This document shows, piece after piece, positions 24,712 to 34,739 of a DNA stretch of 64,000 nucleotides. This DNA comes from Ruminococcus sp. (GTDB lineage Bacteria > Bacillota > Clostridia > Oscillospirales > Ruminococcaceae). The notes under the pieces were generated by a model, which was not told the DNA's origin, did not search any database, and saw only the letters and a program-made list of their open reading frames with translations. A program made the translations under genes and the position numbers. Each line of letters begins with the position of its first letter. The stretch's first letter is position 1. Where the stretch lies: positions 62,001 to 126,000 of the forward strand of contig JAEEVL010000004.1 in assembly GCA_016290875.1 (NCBI GenBank), given 5' to 3'.

Positions 24712-25466
24712 TGTTCTTTAGCCTTTCTGAACTCAGTTTCAAAGTCTGCTGAATAAAGTTTTGAGAGTGAGCGCACGTCACCGAGAAAATGTCCTACTGT
24801 TATCAGAGCCGTCTTGTTTATGCAGTTTTCTCTTGCAGTCCGCGCGAGAGAAGAAACAGTACAGCGGCAGACTTTTTCGTCCTGCCAGGTTGCCTTGTAT
24901 ACTATCGCCGCAGGAGTATCCGGACTGTATCCGCCTTTTATCAGCCTGTCAGAAAGCTCATCCAGCATACCTGTACTGAGGAATATCACCATTGTCGCAT
25001 TATGAGCGGCAAGGCTTTCTATACTTTCCCTTTCCGGCACAGGTGTACGCCCTGCCAGCCGTGTAAGGATAACTGTCTGCGATACGTCAGGGAGAGTATA
25101 TTCGGCTTTCAGAGCAGCTGCCGCTCCGCAGAATGAACTCACTCCCGGACACACATCATAAGCGATGCCAAGGGCATCAAGCCGTTCCATCTGCTCACGT
25201 ATCGCGCCGTAAATGCACGGATCGCCTGTGTGAAGGCGAACGGTAGTCCTGCCACTTTTCTCAGCTTTCTCCATAACACCTATAACTTCATCAAGTGTCA
25301 TAACAGCGCTGTTGTGTATATCACAATCAGCACGCGCATATTCAAGCAATTCCGAATTAACGAGAGAACCGGCATATATTATAACATCAGCTGTTTCAAG
25401 GAGCTTTTTTCCTCTCAGTGTGATAAGATCAGCGGCTCCGCTGCCTGCACCAACAAAATGTACCAT
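24708..25466 (-). CDS. cbiF: Cobalt-precorrin-4 C11-methyltransferase CbiF, 252 aa
   Basis: Starts VHFVGAGSGAADLITLRGK, then LHTGDPCIYGAIREQM near residue 80 and VCPGVSSFCGAAAALKAEYTLP (in pieces) near 103-122, the CbiF/CobM methylase core. It starts one base after the cbiD stop codon. Confidence 0.95.
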   Translation of the reverse strand: MVHFVGAGSGAADLITLRGKKLLETADVIIYAGSLVNSELLEYARADCDIHNSAVMTLDEVIGVMEKAEKSGRTTVRLHTGDPCIYGAIREQMERLDALGIAYDVCPGVSSFCGAAAALKAEYTLPDVSQTVILTRLAGRTPVPERESIESLAAHNATMVIFLSTGMLDELSDRLIKGGYSPDTPAAIVYKATWQDEKVCRCTVSSLARTARENCINKTALITVGHFLGDVRSLSKLYSADFETEFRKAKEQ

Positions 25467-25467
25467 T

Positions 25468-26598
25468 TCATTCCTCCAAAGCCATTTTCAGTATCTCATC
25501 AGCATATTCTGTTTTCAGAAGCAGATCGTTCTTGTATGAGAATATGACAGCACCGACCTTTGCTTCGCCTTTGGCTCTTGCCTGCAAATAGGTATGTATC
25601 CGCTGAGTCAGAACATCAAGCGTTCCCAGCGCTGAACCGTTCTCATACAGTATGTCGAGTGCCGCATCAGCTGTCGCACAATCCTTGATACTGCAAAGTA
25701 CTGAATTGTCAGCACCTGCAATTGCTCCACAGGCGATGAGAGTTTCCATTCTTCCGTCAGCATAAGACGAATGCGTGTTCATTATTCCGGAACCTAGCTT
25801 CACCATTTTGCCTATATGACCGTATATCAGTATATTTTCAAAACCGAGGGTTATACCGATATCTATCGCGTCACCGATGAAGTTGCTGCACATAACACAA
25901 AGTTCATTAAGCTGAGGATGTTTCTCGGCTATAAAGCGTTCGCTGTAATTTCCGACTGTGAGTATGAGGTTCTTACGTCCTTCTTCCTTGCGGATATTTG
26001 CTTCGGTCCGGATAGTTTCAACTATTGCCGAAGTACTCATAGGTTCGACGATACCAGTAGTTCCTATCACGGAAATACCTCCGACTATACCTATTCGGGG
26101 ATTAAAAGTCTTTGCTGCAAGTTCCTCACCTGCCGGGATAGATATAACGACACGGAAACCGCCGTGATATTCGTGCATTTCAGCAACTGCCTGCAATGCC
26201 TGTGTTATCATTTTACGCGGAACCGAATTTATTGCAGATTCACCGACCGGCTGATCAAGGCCTGCTTTTGTAACAGTTCCAACACCTTTTCCGCCAAGTA
26301 TCTCAACGCCTTTTTCAGCGAAAGAGACTTCCGCACAGATCTCAATACCGTTTGTCACGTCAGGATCATCGCCGCTGTCTTTAATGACTCCACAGAGGAC
26401 CTTTTCGTTGGTCATTTCACAGCGTTCAACGTCAAGATGAAGTCTTATGCCCTTTGGCGTAAGTATCTCCGTTTTGCTGACGGCTTGTTGTGTTAGAAGA
26501 GCTTCACCTGCTGCCTGAGCGGCTGCCGCAGCGCAGGTACCGGTAGTATATCCGCAGCGCAGCTTTTTTGTACCGTTGTAAATGTAATTATCCTCCAT
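25468..26598 (-). CDS. cbiD: Cobalt-precorrin-5B C1-methyltransferase CbiD, 376 aa
   Basis: First gene of the operon. RCGYTTGTCAAAAAQAA near residue 14, the DPDVTNGIEI segment near 77, GGISVIGTTGIVEPMS near 178 and GHIGKMVKLGSGIMNTHS near 256 are CbiD signatures. It methylates C-1. ATG at 26598 follows GAGGTGACGGC. A short leader (about 25 nt) leaves no room for a riboswitch. Confidence 0.95.
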   Translation of the reverse strand: MEDNYIYNGTKKLRCGYTTGTCAAAAAQAAGEALLTQQAVSKTEILTPKGIRLHLDVERCEMTNEKVLCGVIKDSGDDPDVTNGIEICAEVSFAEKGVEILGGKGVGTVTKAGLDQPVGESAINSVPRKMITQALQAVAEMHEYHGGFRVVISIPAGEELAAKTFNPRIGIVGGISVIGTTGIVEPMSTSAIVETIRTEANIRKEEGRKNLILTVGNYSERFIAEKHPQLNELCVMCSNFIGDAIDIGITLGFENILIYGHIGKMVKLGSGIMNTHSSYADGRMETLIACGAIAGADNSVLCSIKDCATADAALDILYENGSALGTLDVLTQRIHTYLQARAKGEAKVGAVIFSYKNDLLLKTEYADEILKMALEE

Positions 26599-26629
26599 GC
26601 CGTCACCTCACACGATAAATTATGTTTAT

Positions 26630-26658
26630 ATTTTACCATATTGCACGCATTTAGTCAA
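26630..26658 (-). promoter_or_regulatory. Promoter of the cobalamin biosynthesis operon
   Basis: On the minus strand TTGACT (26658-26653), a 17-base spacer and TAAAAT (26635-26630). The predicted start is about 25 nt before the cbiD ATG. Confidence 0.75.
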
Positions 26659-26682
26659 TGATAAATATGTATTAAGGCAATA

Positions 26683-26710
26683 AAAAACCGCAGGGAGTTC
26701 CTGCGGTTTT
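26683..26710. terminator. Bidirectional terminator between ABC exporter and cbiD promoter
   Basis: CCGCAGG, loop, CCTGCGG (26688-26706) with an A-run before and a T-run after. On the minus strand it ends the exporter operon about 40 bp after its stop codon and insulates the cbi operon from it. Confidence 0.85.
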
Positions 26711-26747
26711 CTTATTTTCTGAATTTCCAGTTACCAGTATCACAGTT

Positions 26748-28553
26748 TTACTGTTCTTTCCACTGGCTGTAATACATCTCTGCATAGACCTTTCCGCGGC
26801 GAAGCAATTCATCGTGTGTACCGCTCTCGACAACATTTCCGTCCTTCATTACTATTATCACATCAGCATTTACTATGGTTGAAAGACGGTGTGCGATAAT
26901 AAATGAAGTTCGTCCTACGCTCAGTTCATCCATGGACTGCTGTATCTTTTGTTCAAGAATAACGTCTACGGAACTCGTCGCTTCATCGAGAATAAGCATT
27001 TTCTTATCAGCTATCATTGCACGTGCAATAGATATCTGCTGCTTCTGTCCCTGAGACAAGCCGGAGTTCTCATTGATGATGCTGTCATAACCGTCAGGCA
27101 TCATCGAGATAAGATGGCTTATACCGACAGCCTGGCAGACTTCATCAAGTCTTTCATCACTGACGTTCTGCGTAGATAAAACAAGATTCTCGCGGATAGT
27201 GCCGTTAAATATCAGCGTATCCTGCGGTACGATCGCAAACTGGTTTCTTAATTCTTCACGCGAAACTTCGCTTACCGGTATGCCGTCTATCATAATGCTT
27301 CCGCTGTTAATTTCATAGAATCTCAGCAGCAGATTGATAAGAGTAGTTTTTCCTGCACCGGTCTGTCCGACGATCGCAACTTTCTGACCGCTTTTGACAT
27401 CAAGTGAGAAGTCTTTGATTATCATACGTTTTTCAGGTTCATATCCGAACTGAACGTTCTTGAACTCAACATTGCCCTCAATGTTGTCAAGCTTTGTTGT
27501 CTTATCAGCTTCAGAAGGCATTTCTTCGATCTCAAGGAATTCAAATATTCTGTCAGAAGTTGCCAGCACATTCTGCACCTGTTCCGTACTTGAGCCTATC
27601 TTGGATATCGGGTCCTGAAAGCTCGACAGATAGAGCATAAACGAAGCTATCAGGCCGTATGATATCTTTCCTTTTGCAATAAGCATCGCGCCTACAACAC
27701 ATATCGAAATATAGCCAAGATTGTTTACCAGTGTAGTAATTGGTATCATCAAAGCGTTAAAGCAGAAGGTCTTGAAGTTGACCTTTCTCATTTCTTCATT
27801 TAGTTCATCAAAACGCTCTCTGTCCATCTGCTTTCCGTTGAATGTCTTTACAACTATCATACCGCTGAAGGATTCTTCAACATGGTCGTTGATCTTTCCA
27901 AGTGTTTCCTGCTGTTTAACAAAGTATTTCTGACTCTTTGACATTACAAGAGCTAAAAATATAAAGCCAATAACAGCTGAAGCAATAACAGAAAGAGTCA
28001 ATACAACATTCTTTATCAGCATCATTATAAACGTGCCTAAAAGCAGAACTATCGCCGGTATCAGCTCTACAACTATTGAGGAGAAAGACTGGCTCAGCTT
28101 GCTTACATCATTGGTTATTATCGAAAGGATATTTCCTGTGTCAAGCGACGAAAGCTTTGCCATTGAAAGTACCTGACGCTTTTTTTCTATATCATTTCTA
28201 AGCTGACATATCAGTTTCTGCTTCAGCGAAGATAAAAGTATTCCCTGAGCAGATGCCAATACAAGGTAAACTGCATATATGATAAGTATCTTGCAGGTTA
28301 TTCTCTTTATTTCGGACAGCGAAGCTTCTCCTACTATACTGTCTCTTATCAGGTCAACAACATCTGAAACTTTTGTAGCGCCCCATATCATCATGAACGA
28401 AGCTATACACGCCATAGTTACAGCTATACCCATCATCGGGAGATATTTTTTAGAGTATTTAACAAGTTTCAGTGTTGGCTTCAGGAGCATCTTTTTGTTT
28501 TTTTCTGCTGATCCTTCATTTACGGCAATCTGTGTGTCACTCAATATCTTCAC
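26748..28553 (-). CDS. ABC exporter half, canonical ATPase, 601 aa
   Basis: TMD-NBD half transporter. Residues about 30-330 hold six membrane helices; the NBD has Walker A VGQTGAGKTTL near 405, signature LSQGQKQQISIARAM, Walker B MLILDEATSSVD with the catalytic Glu, and switch His in IIAHRLSTI. The listed start is GTG and overlaps the upstream stop by 17 bases; the ribosome site is weak and a later Met is possible. Paired with the next gene it should form a heterodimer exporting peptide or lipid-like cargo, perhaps the NRPS product. Confidence 0.88.
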   Translation of the reverse strand: MKILSDTQIAVNEGSAEKNKKMLLKPTLKLVKYSKKYLPMMGIAVTMACIASFMMIWGATKVSDVVDLIRDSIVGEASLSEIKRITCKILIIYAVYLVLASAQGILLSSLKQKLICQLRNDIEKKRQVLSMAKLSSLDTGNILSIITNDVSKLSQSFSSIVVELIPAIVLLLGTFIMMLIKNVVLTLSVIASAVIGFIFLALVMSKSQKYFVKQQETLGKINDHVEESFSGMIVVKTFNGKQMDRERFDELNEEMRKVNFKTFCFNALMIPITTLVNNLGYISICVVGAMLIAKGKISYGLIASFMLYLSSFQDPISKIGSSTEQVQNVLATSDRIFEFLEIEEMPSEADKTTKLDNIEGNVEFKNVQFGYEPEKRMIIKDFSLDVKSGQKVAIVGQTGAGKTTLINLLLRFYEINSGSIMIDGIPVSEVSREELRNQFAIVPQDTLIFNGTIRENLVLSTQNVSDERLDEVCQAVGISHLISMMPDGYDSIINENSGLSQGQKQQISIARAMIADKKMLILDEATSSVDVILEQKIQQSMDELSVGRTSFIIAHRLSTIVNADVIIVMKDGNVVESGTHDELLRRGKVYAEMYYSQWKEQ

Positions 28554-30282
28554 CCCGTTTCATCTGAATATCAGCAAATTTCTTGTATTGCTCACAGCTT
28601 TCCATCAATTCTTCATGGGTTCCGCTTCCAACTATAATACCATCGTCAAGAACCAGTATCTTATCCGCATCAACTATTGTAGATGTTCTCTGCGATACTA
28701 TGATCTTTATTTTATCATTGTATTCGTTTTTCAGATTGTTTCTGATAGTCTTGTCGGTCTTGTAATCGACAGCTGAAAACGAATCATCAAATACCATTAC
28801 ATCAGGTTCTTTATAGATAGCTCTTGCTATTGACATTCGCTGTTTCTGACCGCCGGAGAAATTATCACCTCTATGCAGAACTCTGCTGTCGATGCCGTCA
28901 GGCAAATCACCAAGGAAGCCATCAACTGCAGATATACGGCATACATTTTCAAATTTGCTCTTCTCTGCTTTTTCGCAGCCGTACGCAATGTTGGTGCCGA
29001 TAGTTCCCTTGAACAGGAAGCCTTTCTGCGGCACATAACCTATCCTTCTGTACAGGTCATCAGTAACATAGTTTTTAATACTCTCACCGTTTATAAGAAT
29101 CTCTCCGCCCGCAGCGTCATAAAACCTCATGAGAGCATTTATCAATGTAGTCTTTCCGCATCCGGTAGAACCGGTTATGGCAAGTGTTTCGCCCCTTTTC
29201 AGTTTAAAGTTTATACTGCTTAAAGCATTATCTTTTGTACCCGGATATCTGAAATCAACATTTCTGAATTCGATAGTATCAATGCTTTCGATACGCTTGT
29301 TACCATCTACAACAGTATTTTCAGAATCAAGAACTTCTGATATTCTGTTTGCAGATACGATGGCCTTGGGCAGAAATATAAATACAACTATCATCATTAC
29401 AAGCGAAGTAATGATCTGGATAGCATAGGTTGAAAACACAAGCATATTTGAGAATAATACAAGTTTTTCTTCACCATATGCGTCATTAATGGCGCTTGCA
29501 CCAAGAAGGTAAATTAGAACAGTCAGAACATTCATTACGACCGTTACTATTGTATTGATAACGATAACAACTGTATCTGTAAATTGCTCTGTTTTAGTGA
29601 GTTTGAGATTCCTTGCTTCAAACTCTTCAGCACGCTTGTCCTCATAATTGAACGATCTGATAGTATATGTTCCGTTGTAGTTCTCTCTTGCAACACTATT
29701 TACATCATCAGTAAGCTTTTGCAGAGATATGAACTTTTTATATATCATTATCAGACCGGCAATACAGATAACCAGTATAAATACAATTGCAATTCCTGTG
29801 AGCATACTCCAGTCATGATTCTGATTGCGTATCTTTCGGATTGCCATGCCAGCCATTATAGGAGCTTTAAACAGCACTATCATTCCCAGTATCATAGCGA
29901 GCTCGATATTTACAATATCATTGGTAGCTCTTGTGATAAGGCTCGGGATAGAAAACTTGTTCATCTCATTCATGGACATATCCTGGCATTTATAATAAAA
30001 ATCTTTTCTTATAGTTGCTGAAAGATCCGATGTAATCTTAGCTACTAAAAATGATGATATGAGTACCGCAGATATACCTGCAAAAGTATATATAAGCATT
30101 TCGCCGCCCGTTCTCAAGATCTTACCCATATCGTCATTTCCCATCTGAACATACATTGTAAGTTCAGACATCTTGTCAGGAATCTTAAGGTCAAAATGAA
30201 CTTCCAACGCCGTAAATAAGACGGTAAATAAAGTCAGTACAAGACCTCTCGCTCCCATTCTCTTGAATACATTTATCATCAA
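28537..30282 (-). CDS. ABC exporter half, degenerate ATPase, 581 aa
   Basis: Partner of the 26748-28553 half transporter: six membrane helices to about residue 310, then an NBD with Walker A ITGSTGCGKTTL and signature NFSGGQKQRMSIARAI. The residue after Walker B Asp is Asp, not Glu (VMVFDDSFSAVD), and the switch His is Gln (IVSQRTSTI), so its own ATP site should be weak, as in asymmetric heterodimeric exporters. Start behind AAAGGAGAG. Precedes its partner in the transcript. Confidence 0.88.
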   Translation of the reverse strand: MMINVFKRMGARGLVLTLFTVLFTALEVHFDLKIPDKMSELTMYVQMGNDDMGKILRTGGEMLIYTFAGISAVLISSFLVAKITSDLSATIRKDFYYKCQDMSMNEMNKFSIPSLITRATNDIVNIELAMILGMIVLFKAPIMAGMAIRKIRNQNHDWSMLTGIAIVFILVICIAGLIMIYKKFISLQKLTDDVNSVARENYNGTYTIRSFNYEDKRAEEFEARNLKLTKTEQFTDTVVIVINTIVTVVMNVLTVLIYLLGASAINDAYGEEKLVLFSNMLVFSTYAIQIITSLVMMIVVFIFLPKAIVSANRISEVLDSENTVVDGNKRIESIDTIEFRNVDFRYPGTKDNALSSINFKLKRGETLAITGSTGCGKTTLINALMRFYDAAGGEILINGESIKNYVTDDLYRRIGYVPQKGFLFKGTIGTNIAYGCEKAEKSKFENVCRISAVDGFLGDLPDGIDSRVLHRGDNFSGGQKQRMSIARAIYKEPDVMVFDDSFSAVDYKTDKTIRNNLKNEYNDKIKIIVSQRTSTIVDADKILVLDDGIIVGSGTHEELMESCEQYKKFADIQMKRGEDIE

Positions 30283-30381
30283 TACTCTCCTTTAATATGT
30301 GCTCTGCTGGCAGCTATATATACGCAGGTAGCAGAACGCACTCAAAGCCCTGCTAAAAATATAGCAGAGCCTGAGCTTAAA

Positions 30382-32715
30382 TTATTCCGTAACAAGATCC
30401 TTGATCTCTACGCTTTTGACCTTTCTCGAAATGATATATGCAAATACAAAGAAGCAGAAACAAATTGAAATTACTGGTATCAGTATCATAGTTGCCGTAA
30501 AGCCAAACGGGAATTCAGTTATCTCCAGAGAACTTAAAATAAGAAGAATAAATCTTCCTGATAGAAGCAGACTGATCATAACGCCTAAAACTGAACCAAG
30601 TACAGCAACTATCAAGAAACGCAACGCAAACTGCAAACGAAGGTCATTTGATCTGAAGCCTACGGACTTATATATTCCAATATCTATTTTTTCCTGAATA
30701 AAGGCTTTTTTACACACCATTGAAACTGTTATAAATGCGAACAGAACAGCAAAAATGGAGATCGATAAACGAATGCCGTTCAAAGCTGTATCTATTATTT
30801 CTCCTCCTATTTCAGCATCGCATTTAGCTTCAAGACGCTCACCATATTTCTGCTTGATAGCTTCAGCTACTTCATCTCCTTTTTCAGGATTTCTGAGATT
30901 GTAATTAGCTTGGTCTATATTATTGATATCAAGTTTTTTAGCACCGTCCAGGTTCATTGCTGCAAAAAAAGTATTCTTGCAGAATCCAGATATGACGTAC
31001 TCAGAATTTTTTCCCATATAAGAAACTACAACCTTATCGCCGACTTTAGGAGAATACTCATCAACATACCCATCACTGACTATTACCTCATTGCTATTCT
31101 GAGGCATTCTTCCTTTATATACAGGAATATCGACTTCATTCTTATAAACCATAAGGTTTACAGGATTGCCTTCGATTGATGCTGTTTTTTCAGCCATATA
31201 GTATTTCTTCTCAATAGGTGTACCTTCTTCAACAACTCTGTCTATCTCTTCAAGCAATTCATCAGTCGGAGCATCATCTTTAAAATCTATGCTAAGCTCA
31301 TAATATACGCCATTCAGATTTTCAAGTGTTGTTTTAGAAGACAACGAATTTGCAAATCCCATTATCGTTATCAAAAAGAAAACAAGACAAGACGAAACAA
31401 TAATAGAAGCAACATATCTTCTCTTACAAGATGTAAACTGTCTGAACGCGAGACTTAAAGAAAGATTCTTCTTTGAGATAGGTACATTAAGTGCAGAATC
31501 AAAGTAAACAGATTCGCTGTTGCCCGTTATTGCACGAACAGGAGAAACCTTACCTACCTTTCTTGTCACCACCATTATGAATAATGCAGATGCTGCAATT
31601 ATAGCAAATATCAGTAAAAAGCTTTTTCCCAGTGATATATCACATGAACTCAGGACACTTGTCAGCGGTTGGAATATTCTGCCAAACACCTTCATAAACG
31701 GTATAACAAGTAAAATTCCTAATACAAATCCTATAATCTCAGCAATTATATTCTGAAGCACATACAAAGATTTGATTTGACCGTTATTAAATCCCTGAGA
31801 CTTCATGATTCCAAGATCGGTATAATTCATTTCTATGCTCGTAGAAACGCTGTTGCCCATTATTACCATAACAACAATGATCAGGATAACAATAAATGCA
31901 ACCATAAAACTCATTATTATGTCAGGAATAGCTGTGTTCAGAAGAATAGCTGAACTCTTTTTCATTGACATAATAGAATAGTCAATTACGCTTGATTCTT
32001 TGTTTATTTCAGACTGAAATTCAGAATCTGTATAAGAGCTGCTTTCAGATTTATATATATTCAAATATACTGCTTTTCCAAGTACATCGTCATTTCCTTT
32101 TGCACTCTCTGCTTTTTCTATCATATCAGCAAGATCTTCATCGCTGACATATACTATTTTTGAAGGAAGTGCTGACATACCATATATTGGATCTTCAACA
32201 AATCCTTTTACCTTAAGGTCATAATTCTGACCGGCAACACTCATGTTCAATGTATCACCAATATCAAAGTGCATGAGTGAACCTGCTCCAAGAGGAACGT
32301 ATATCTCGCCTTTTTCCAAAGACTCAGGTGACTTAATATAGCCAGTTATATTCTCTTTGAACACCTTGATACTGTCACTGTCAAATGAACGCATAAGCCA
32401 TGGTACTTGACTTTCCTCATCTTCAAAAGTCGCTTTGTCACAGAAAACGCCCTCTGTGACAGTAACATGGTCGACATTCTTATTGTTTTTGATAAGACCG
32501 AGCATTTCTTCGGTAAGGTCCTCTTCTTTTAATGCAGCTGTTATCTCACCGGCGCCTATACTGTCATATGCTTTGCTTATACTTTTCTCACAATTATCCT
32601 TAATACTCATTGTAGTCGTAAATGCAAGAATGACTATGACCATAAGAATAATAATGCTTGTAAAAGAACCTTTTCCATGTCTGATATTTGATTTAAGTAT
32701 GGTAAAAATTGCCAT
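30382..32715 (-). CDS. FtsX-domain ABC permease (MacB/Bce-like), 777 aa
   Basis: Large permease with an N-terminal helix (about 17-38), a long extracytoplasmic domain, three helices near 265-400, a second N-terminal-like helix near 435, another extracytoplasmic domain and three C-terminal helices near 655-770: the two-FtsX-unit arrangement common in Firmicutes peptide-resistance transporters. It starts 9 bp after the ATPase gene with GAGGTG. Paired with that ATPase and next to a two-component system and NRPS genes, it could give self-protection or export the product. Cargo is inferred. Confidence 0.85.
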   Translation of the reverse strand: MAIFTILKSNIRHGKGSFTSIIILMVIVILAFTTTMSIKDNCEKSISKAYDSIGAGEITAALKEEDLTEEMLGLIKNNKNVDHVTVTEGVFCDKATFEDEESQVPWLMRSFDSDSIKVFKENITGYIKSPESLEKGEIYVPLGAGSLMHFDIGDTLNMSVAGQNYDLKVKGFVEDPIYGMSALPSKIVYVSDEDLADMIEKAESAKGNDDVLGKAVYLNIYKSESSSYTDSEFQSEINKESSVIDYSIMSMKKSSAILLNTAIPDIIMSFMVAFIVILIIVVMVIMGNSVSTSIEMNYTDLGIMKSQGFNNGQIKSLYVLQNIIAEIIGFVLGILLVIPFMKVFGRIFQPLTSVLSSCDISLGKSFLLIFAIIAASALFIMVVTRKVGKVSPVRAITGNSESVYFDSALNVPISKKNLSLSLAFRQFTSCKRRYVASIIVSSCLVFFLITIMGFANSLSSKTTLENLNGVYYELSIDFKDDAPTDELLEEIDRVVEEGTPIEKKYYMAEKTASIEGNPVNLMVYKNEVDIPVYKGRMPQNSNEVIVSDGYVDEYSPKVGDKVVVSYMGKNSEYVISGFCKNTFFAAMNLDGAKKLDINNIDQANYNLRNPEKGDEVAEAIKQKYGERLEAKCDAEIGGEIIDTALNGIRLSISIFAVLFAFITVSMVCKKAFIQEKIDIGIYKSVGFRSNDLRLQFALRFLIVAVLGSVLGVMISLLLSGRFILLILSSLEITEFPFGFTATMILIPVISICFCFFVFAYIISRKVKSVEIKDLVTE

Positions 32716-32724
32716 GTTCGCACC

Positions 32725-33486
32725 TCACCATCCCATTGAATTCAGCCAAGAGCTGACCTGTTTTTCGCGCTTACTCTCTTCTTCAGGAAGATACTCAGAT
32801 AATTTAAGATCTCCTACAACTTTTCCGTCCTCAATATACACTACACGCGAAGCTCTGAGCGCAGCACGCATATCATGAGTAACCATTATTATGCTCTGTC
32901 CTTCTCTGTTAAGATCGGTAAGCAAATCAAGAACTTCTGTTGTGTTCTTTCTGTTAAGAGCTCCTGTAGGCTCATCTGCAAACAATAATCCAGGTTCATT
33001 GATAATTGATCTTGCTATCGCACAGCGCTGCTGCTGTCCGCCGGATACCTGAGAAGGAAGATGCGTCATTACCTCTCCCAACCCCATTCTTTTAAGTAGC
33101 ATCTCTGCGCGCTTTTTTACATCGGCAGTGCTTTTCTCTTTATTGAGATACCCAGGAACTGCAACGTTCTCAAAAAGTGTAAGATTGCTTATAAGATGCA
33201 TCTGCTGGAATATAAAACCGAAATCTTGGTGTCTCAGCTCTGCGAGCTTTTTCTCGCTCATTGATGCTATATTTTCTCCCTTATAGAATACTTCTCCTCC
33301 TGTCGGGCGATCCATGCCGCTGAGTGAATACAGCATAGTTGATTTACCGGACCCCGAAGCTCCCATGACAATCGTAAAATCACCTTCATAAAATTCAACG
33401 TCAACATTTGTAATAACATGAGTCTGTACTCCATTGTGAGCAAAGCTCTTACAAAGTCCTTTCGCAGAAAGAATTGCTTTTTTCAT
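32725..33486 (-). CDS. ABC ATPase, LolD/MacB/BceA type, 253 aa
   Basis: Walker A MGASGSGKSTML near residue 40, Q-loop FGFIFQQMHLI, signature SQVSGGQQQRCAIARSI near 145, Walker B LLFADEPTGALNRK and H-loop MVTHDMRAA. This subfamily powers FtsX-type permeases, here the adjacent 777-aa protein. Its promoter carries the TTAAGTACTTCTTAA element, so it is a candidate target of the neighbouring response regulator. Confidence 0.92.
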   Translation of the reverse strand: MKKAILSAKGLCKSFAHNGVQTHVITNVDVEFYEGDFTIVMGASGSGKSTMLYSLSGMDRPTGGEVFYKGENIASMSEKKLAELRHQDFGFIFQQMHLISNLTLFENVAVPGYLNKEKSTADVKKRAEMLLKRMGLGEVMTHLPSQVSGGQQQRCAIARSIINEPGLLFADEPTGALNRKNTTEVLDLLTDLNREGQSIIMVTHDMRAALRASRVVYIEDGKVVGDLKLSEYLPEEESKREKQVSSWLNSMGW

Positions 33487-33553
33487 ATATCTTCTCCTTG
33501 TCTATATATGCTATTACCATTAGTGTTTTTTATTATTGTTTCTTGCTATAATT

Positions 33554-33586
33554 ATTATACTATGCTTTATATTAAGAAGTACTTAA
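33554..33586 (-). promoter_or_regulatory. Candidate response-regulator operator and promoter, copy 1
   Basis: On the minus strand TTAAGTACTTCTTAA (33586-33572), exactly 12 bases, then TATAAT (33559-33554). The 15-mer is an inverted repeat TTAAG-N5-CTTAA and covers the -35 region. It drives the ABC ATPase/permease genes. The identical arrangement is at 44803-44835. Confidence 0.7.
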
Positions 33587-33587
33587 T

Positions 33588-34739
33588 TTATTGCTTTCTT
33601 ATTGGAATAATTACGACTGCTTCACAGCCAGCGCTGCGATTTTTAATTTCAATGTTTCCACCCATTTTTTCAGTCAGATATTTCACTATGTACAGTCCTA
33701 AACCGGTACCTTCCGAAGCACTGCTATTCTGACCGCGGTAAAACTTATCAAATATAAACGGTATATCTTCATCCGGTATTCCCGGTCCGTAGTCCCTTAT
33801 GTGTATCTCAGCGTTTCCTTTTTTTGCCGTAACTGAGACATCAATTTCTGTATCTGCATATTTTTGTGAATTTCCTATGAGATTTCCGATTATTTGTGCA
33901 AGTCTTCCCTGATCAGCTTTGATCCATACAGTAAAATCAGGCTTATGATAGTTAATAGCTTTATTTCCGGCAGCAAAATCCACAAGCGTCTTTTCTGTAA
34001 ATTCACAAAGTTCAAATTCAGAATTCTTTATGCTTAGTCTGTCAAGATCAGTCAAAGAATGCAAAACAAGATCATCGACACACTTCTTTAAATCATCACA
34101 TTTTTTCATTATAACCGAATAATACTTCTGCCTTTTTTCAGGAGAAGCTGCCAGTCCGGATTCAAGACCTTCTGCATAAGCTCTGATAGATGCAACAGGA
34201 GTTTTTATATCATGAGAAAGAGCAGCTATAACAGTCTTATTGTCGGTTATCGCCTTTTGCTCATTCGTTCTCGCTCTCGAGATCTCCTGACGCATTTTGT
34301 CAAATGCCCATATGAAATGACTAAAGTACGCTGACCGTTCAAGTTTAAGAGGTGTATCATAATTACCGTAAGAGATTTCTTCAACGCACTCCTGCATCTT
34401 TTTGAACGGTTTCAGTATTGCTGTATATATGTATCCGAACAGCAAAAGTATAATTATGAGCATCATACAGCATTGGATGATGTTATTTCTGTACTCATAA
34501 AGTTCATCATAATTGTCAAGTTCATAGACCGCTTCTTTGATCTGTTCGATATTCTCATCAGCCGCATCACGATTACCGGAATCATACAACTGCTGAACTT
34601 CGCAAAGATCCAAAACAATATTCAGTCTTTCATTATCTTTATTCGCTCGCTTGCTCCGCTGAAATGCAATAGGATACAAAAAAACGAATATAACGAGGAA
34701 TGCAAATATCAAACCAACACTGAACAGTTTCTTATTCAT
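33588..34739 (-). CDS. Sensor histidine kinase, 383 aa
   Basis: Membrane helix at about 5-26, an extracytoplasmic segment of about 65 residues, a second helix near 92-110, a HAMP-like stretch (ILKPFKKMQECVEEISYGNYD), the dimerisation/phosphoacceptor site ALSHDIKTPVASIRAY (His about 175) and the ATPase with N box LIGNLIGNSQKYAD, G1 DYGPGIPDED and G2 GTGLGLYIV. Its ATG overlaps the response-regulator stop (ATGA). The short sensor loop fits peptide or membrane-stress sensing as in antibiotic-detecting systems; the signal is unknown. Confidence 0.92.
   Translation of the reverse strand: MNKKLFSVGLIFAFLVIFVFLYPIAFQRSKRANKDNERLNIVLDLCEVQQLYDSGNRDAADENIEQIKEAVYELDNYDELYEYRNNIIQCCMMLIIILLLFGYIYTAILKPFKKMQECVEEISYGNYDTPLKLERSAYFSHFIWAFDKMRQEISRARTNEQKAITDNKTVIAALSHDIKTPVASIRAYAEGLESGLAASPEKRQKYYSVIMKKCDDLKKCVDDLVLHSLTDLDRLSIKNSEFELCEFTEKTLVDFAAGNKAINYHKPDFTVWIKADQGRLAQIIGNLIGNSQKYADTEIDVSVTAKKGNAEIHIRDYGPGIPDEDIPFIFDKFYRGQNSSASEGTGLGLYIVKYLTEKMGGNIEIKNRSAGCEAVVIIPIRKQ

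Noticed and set aside
26599..26747. Cobalamin riboswitch ahead of cbiD
   Set aside because: No B12 box or conserved blocks; promoter is only about 25 nt from the start codon.
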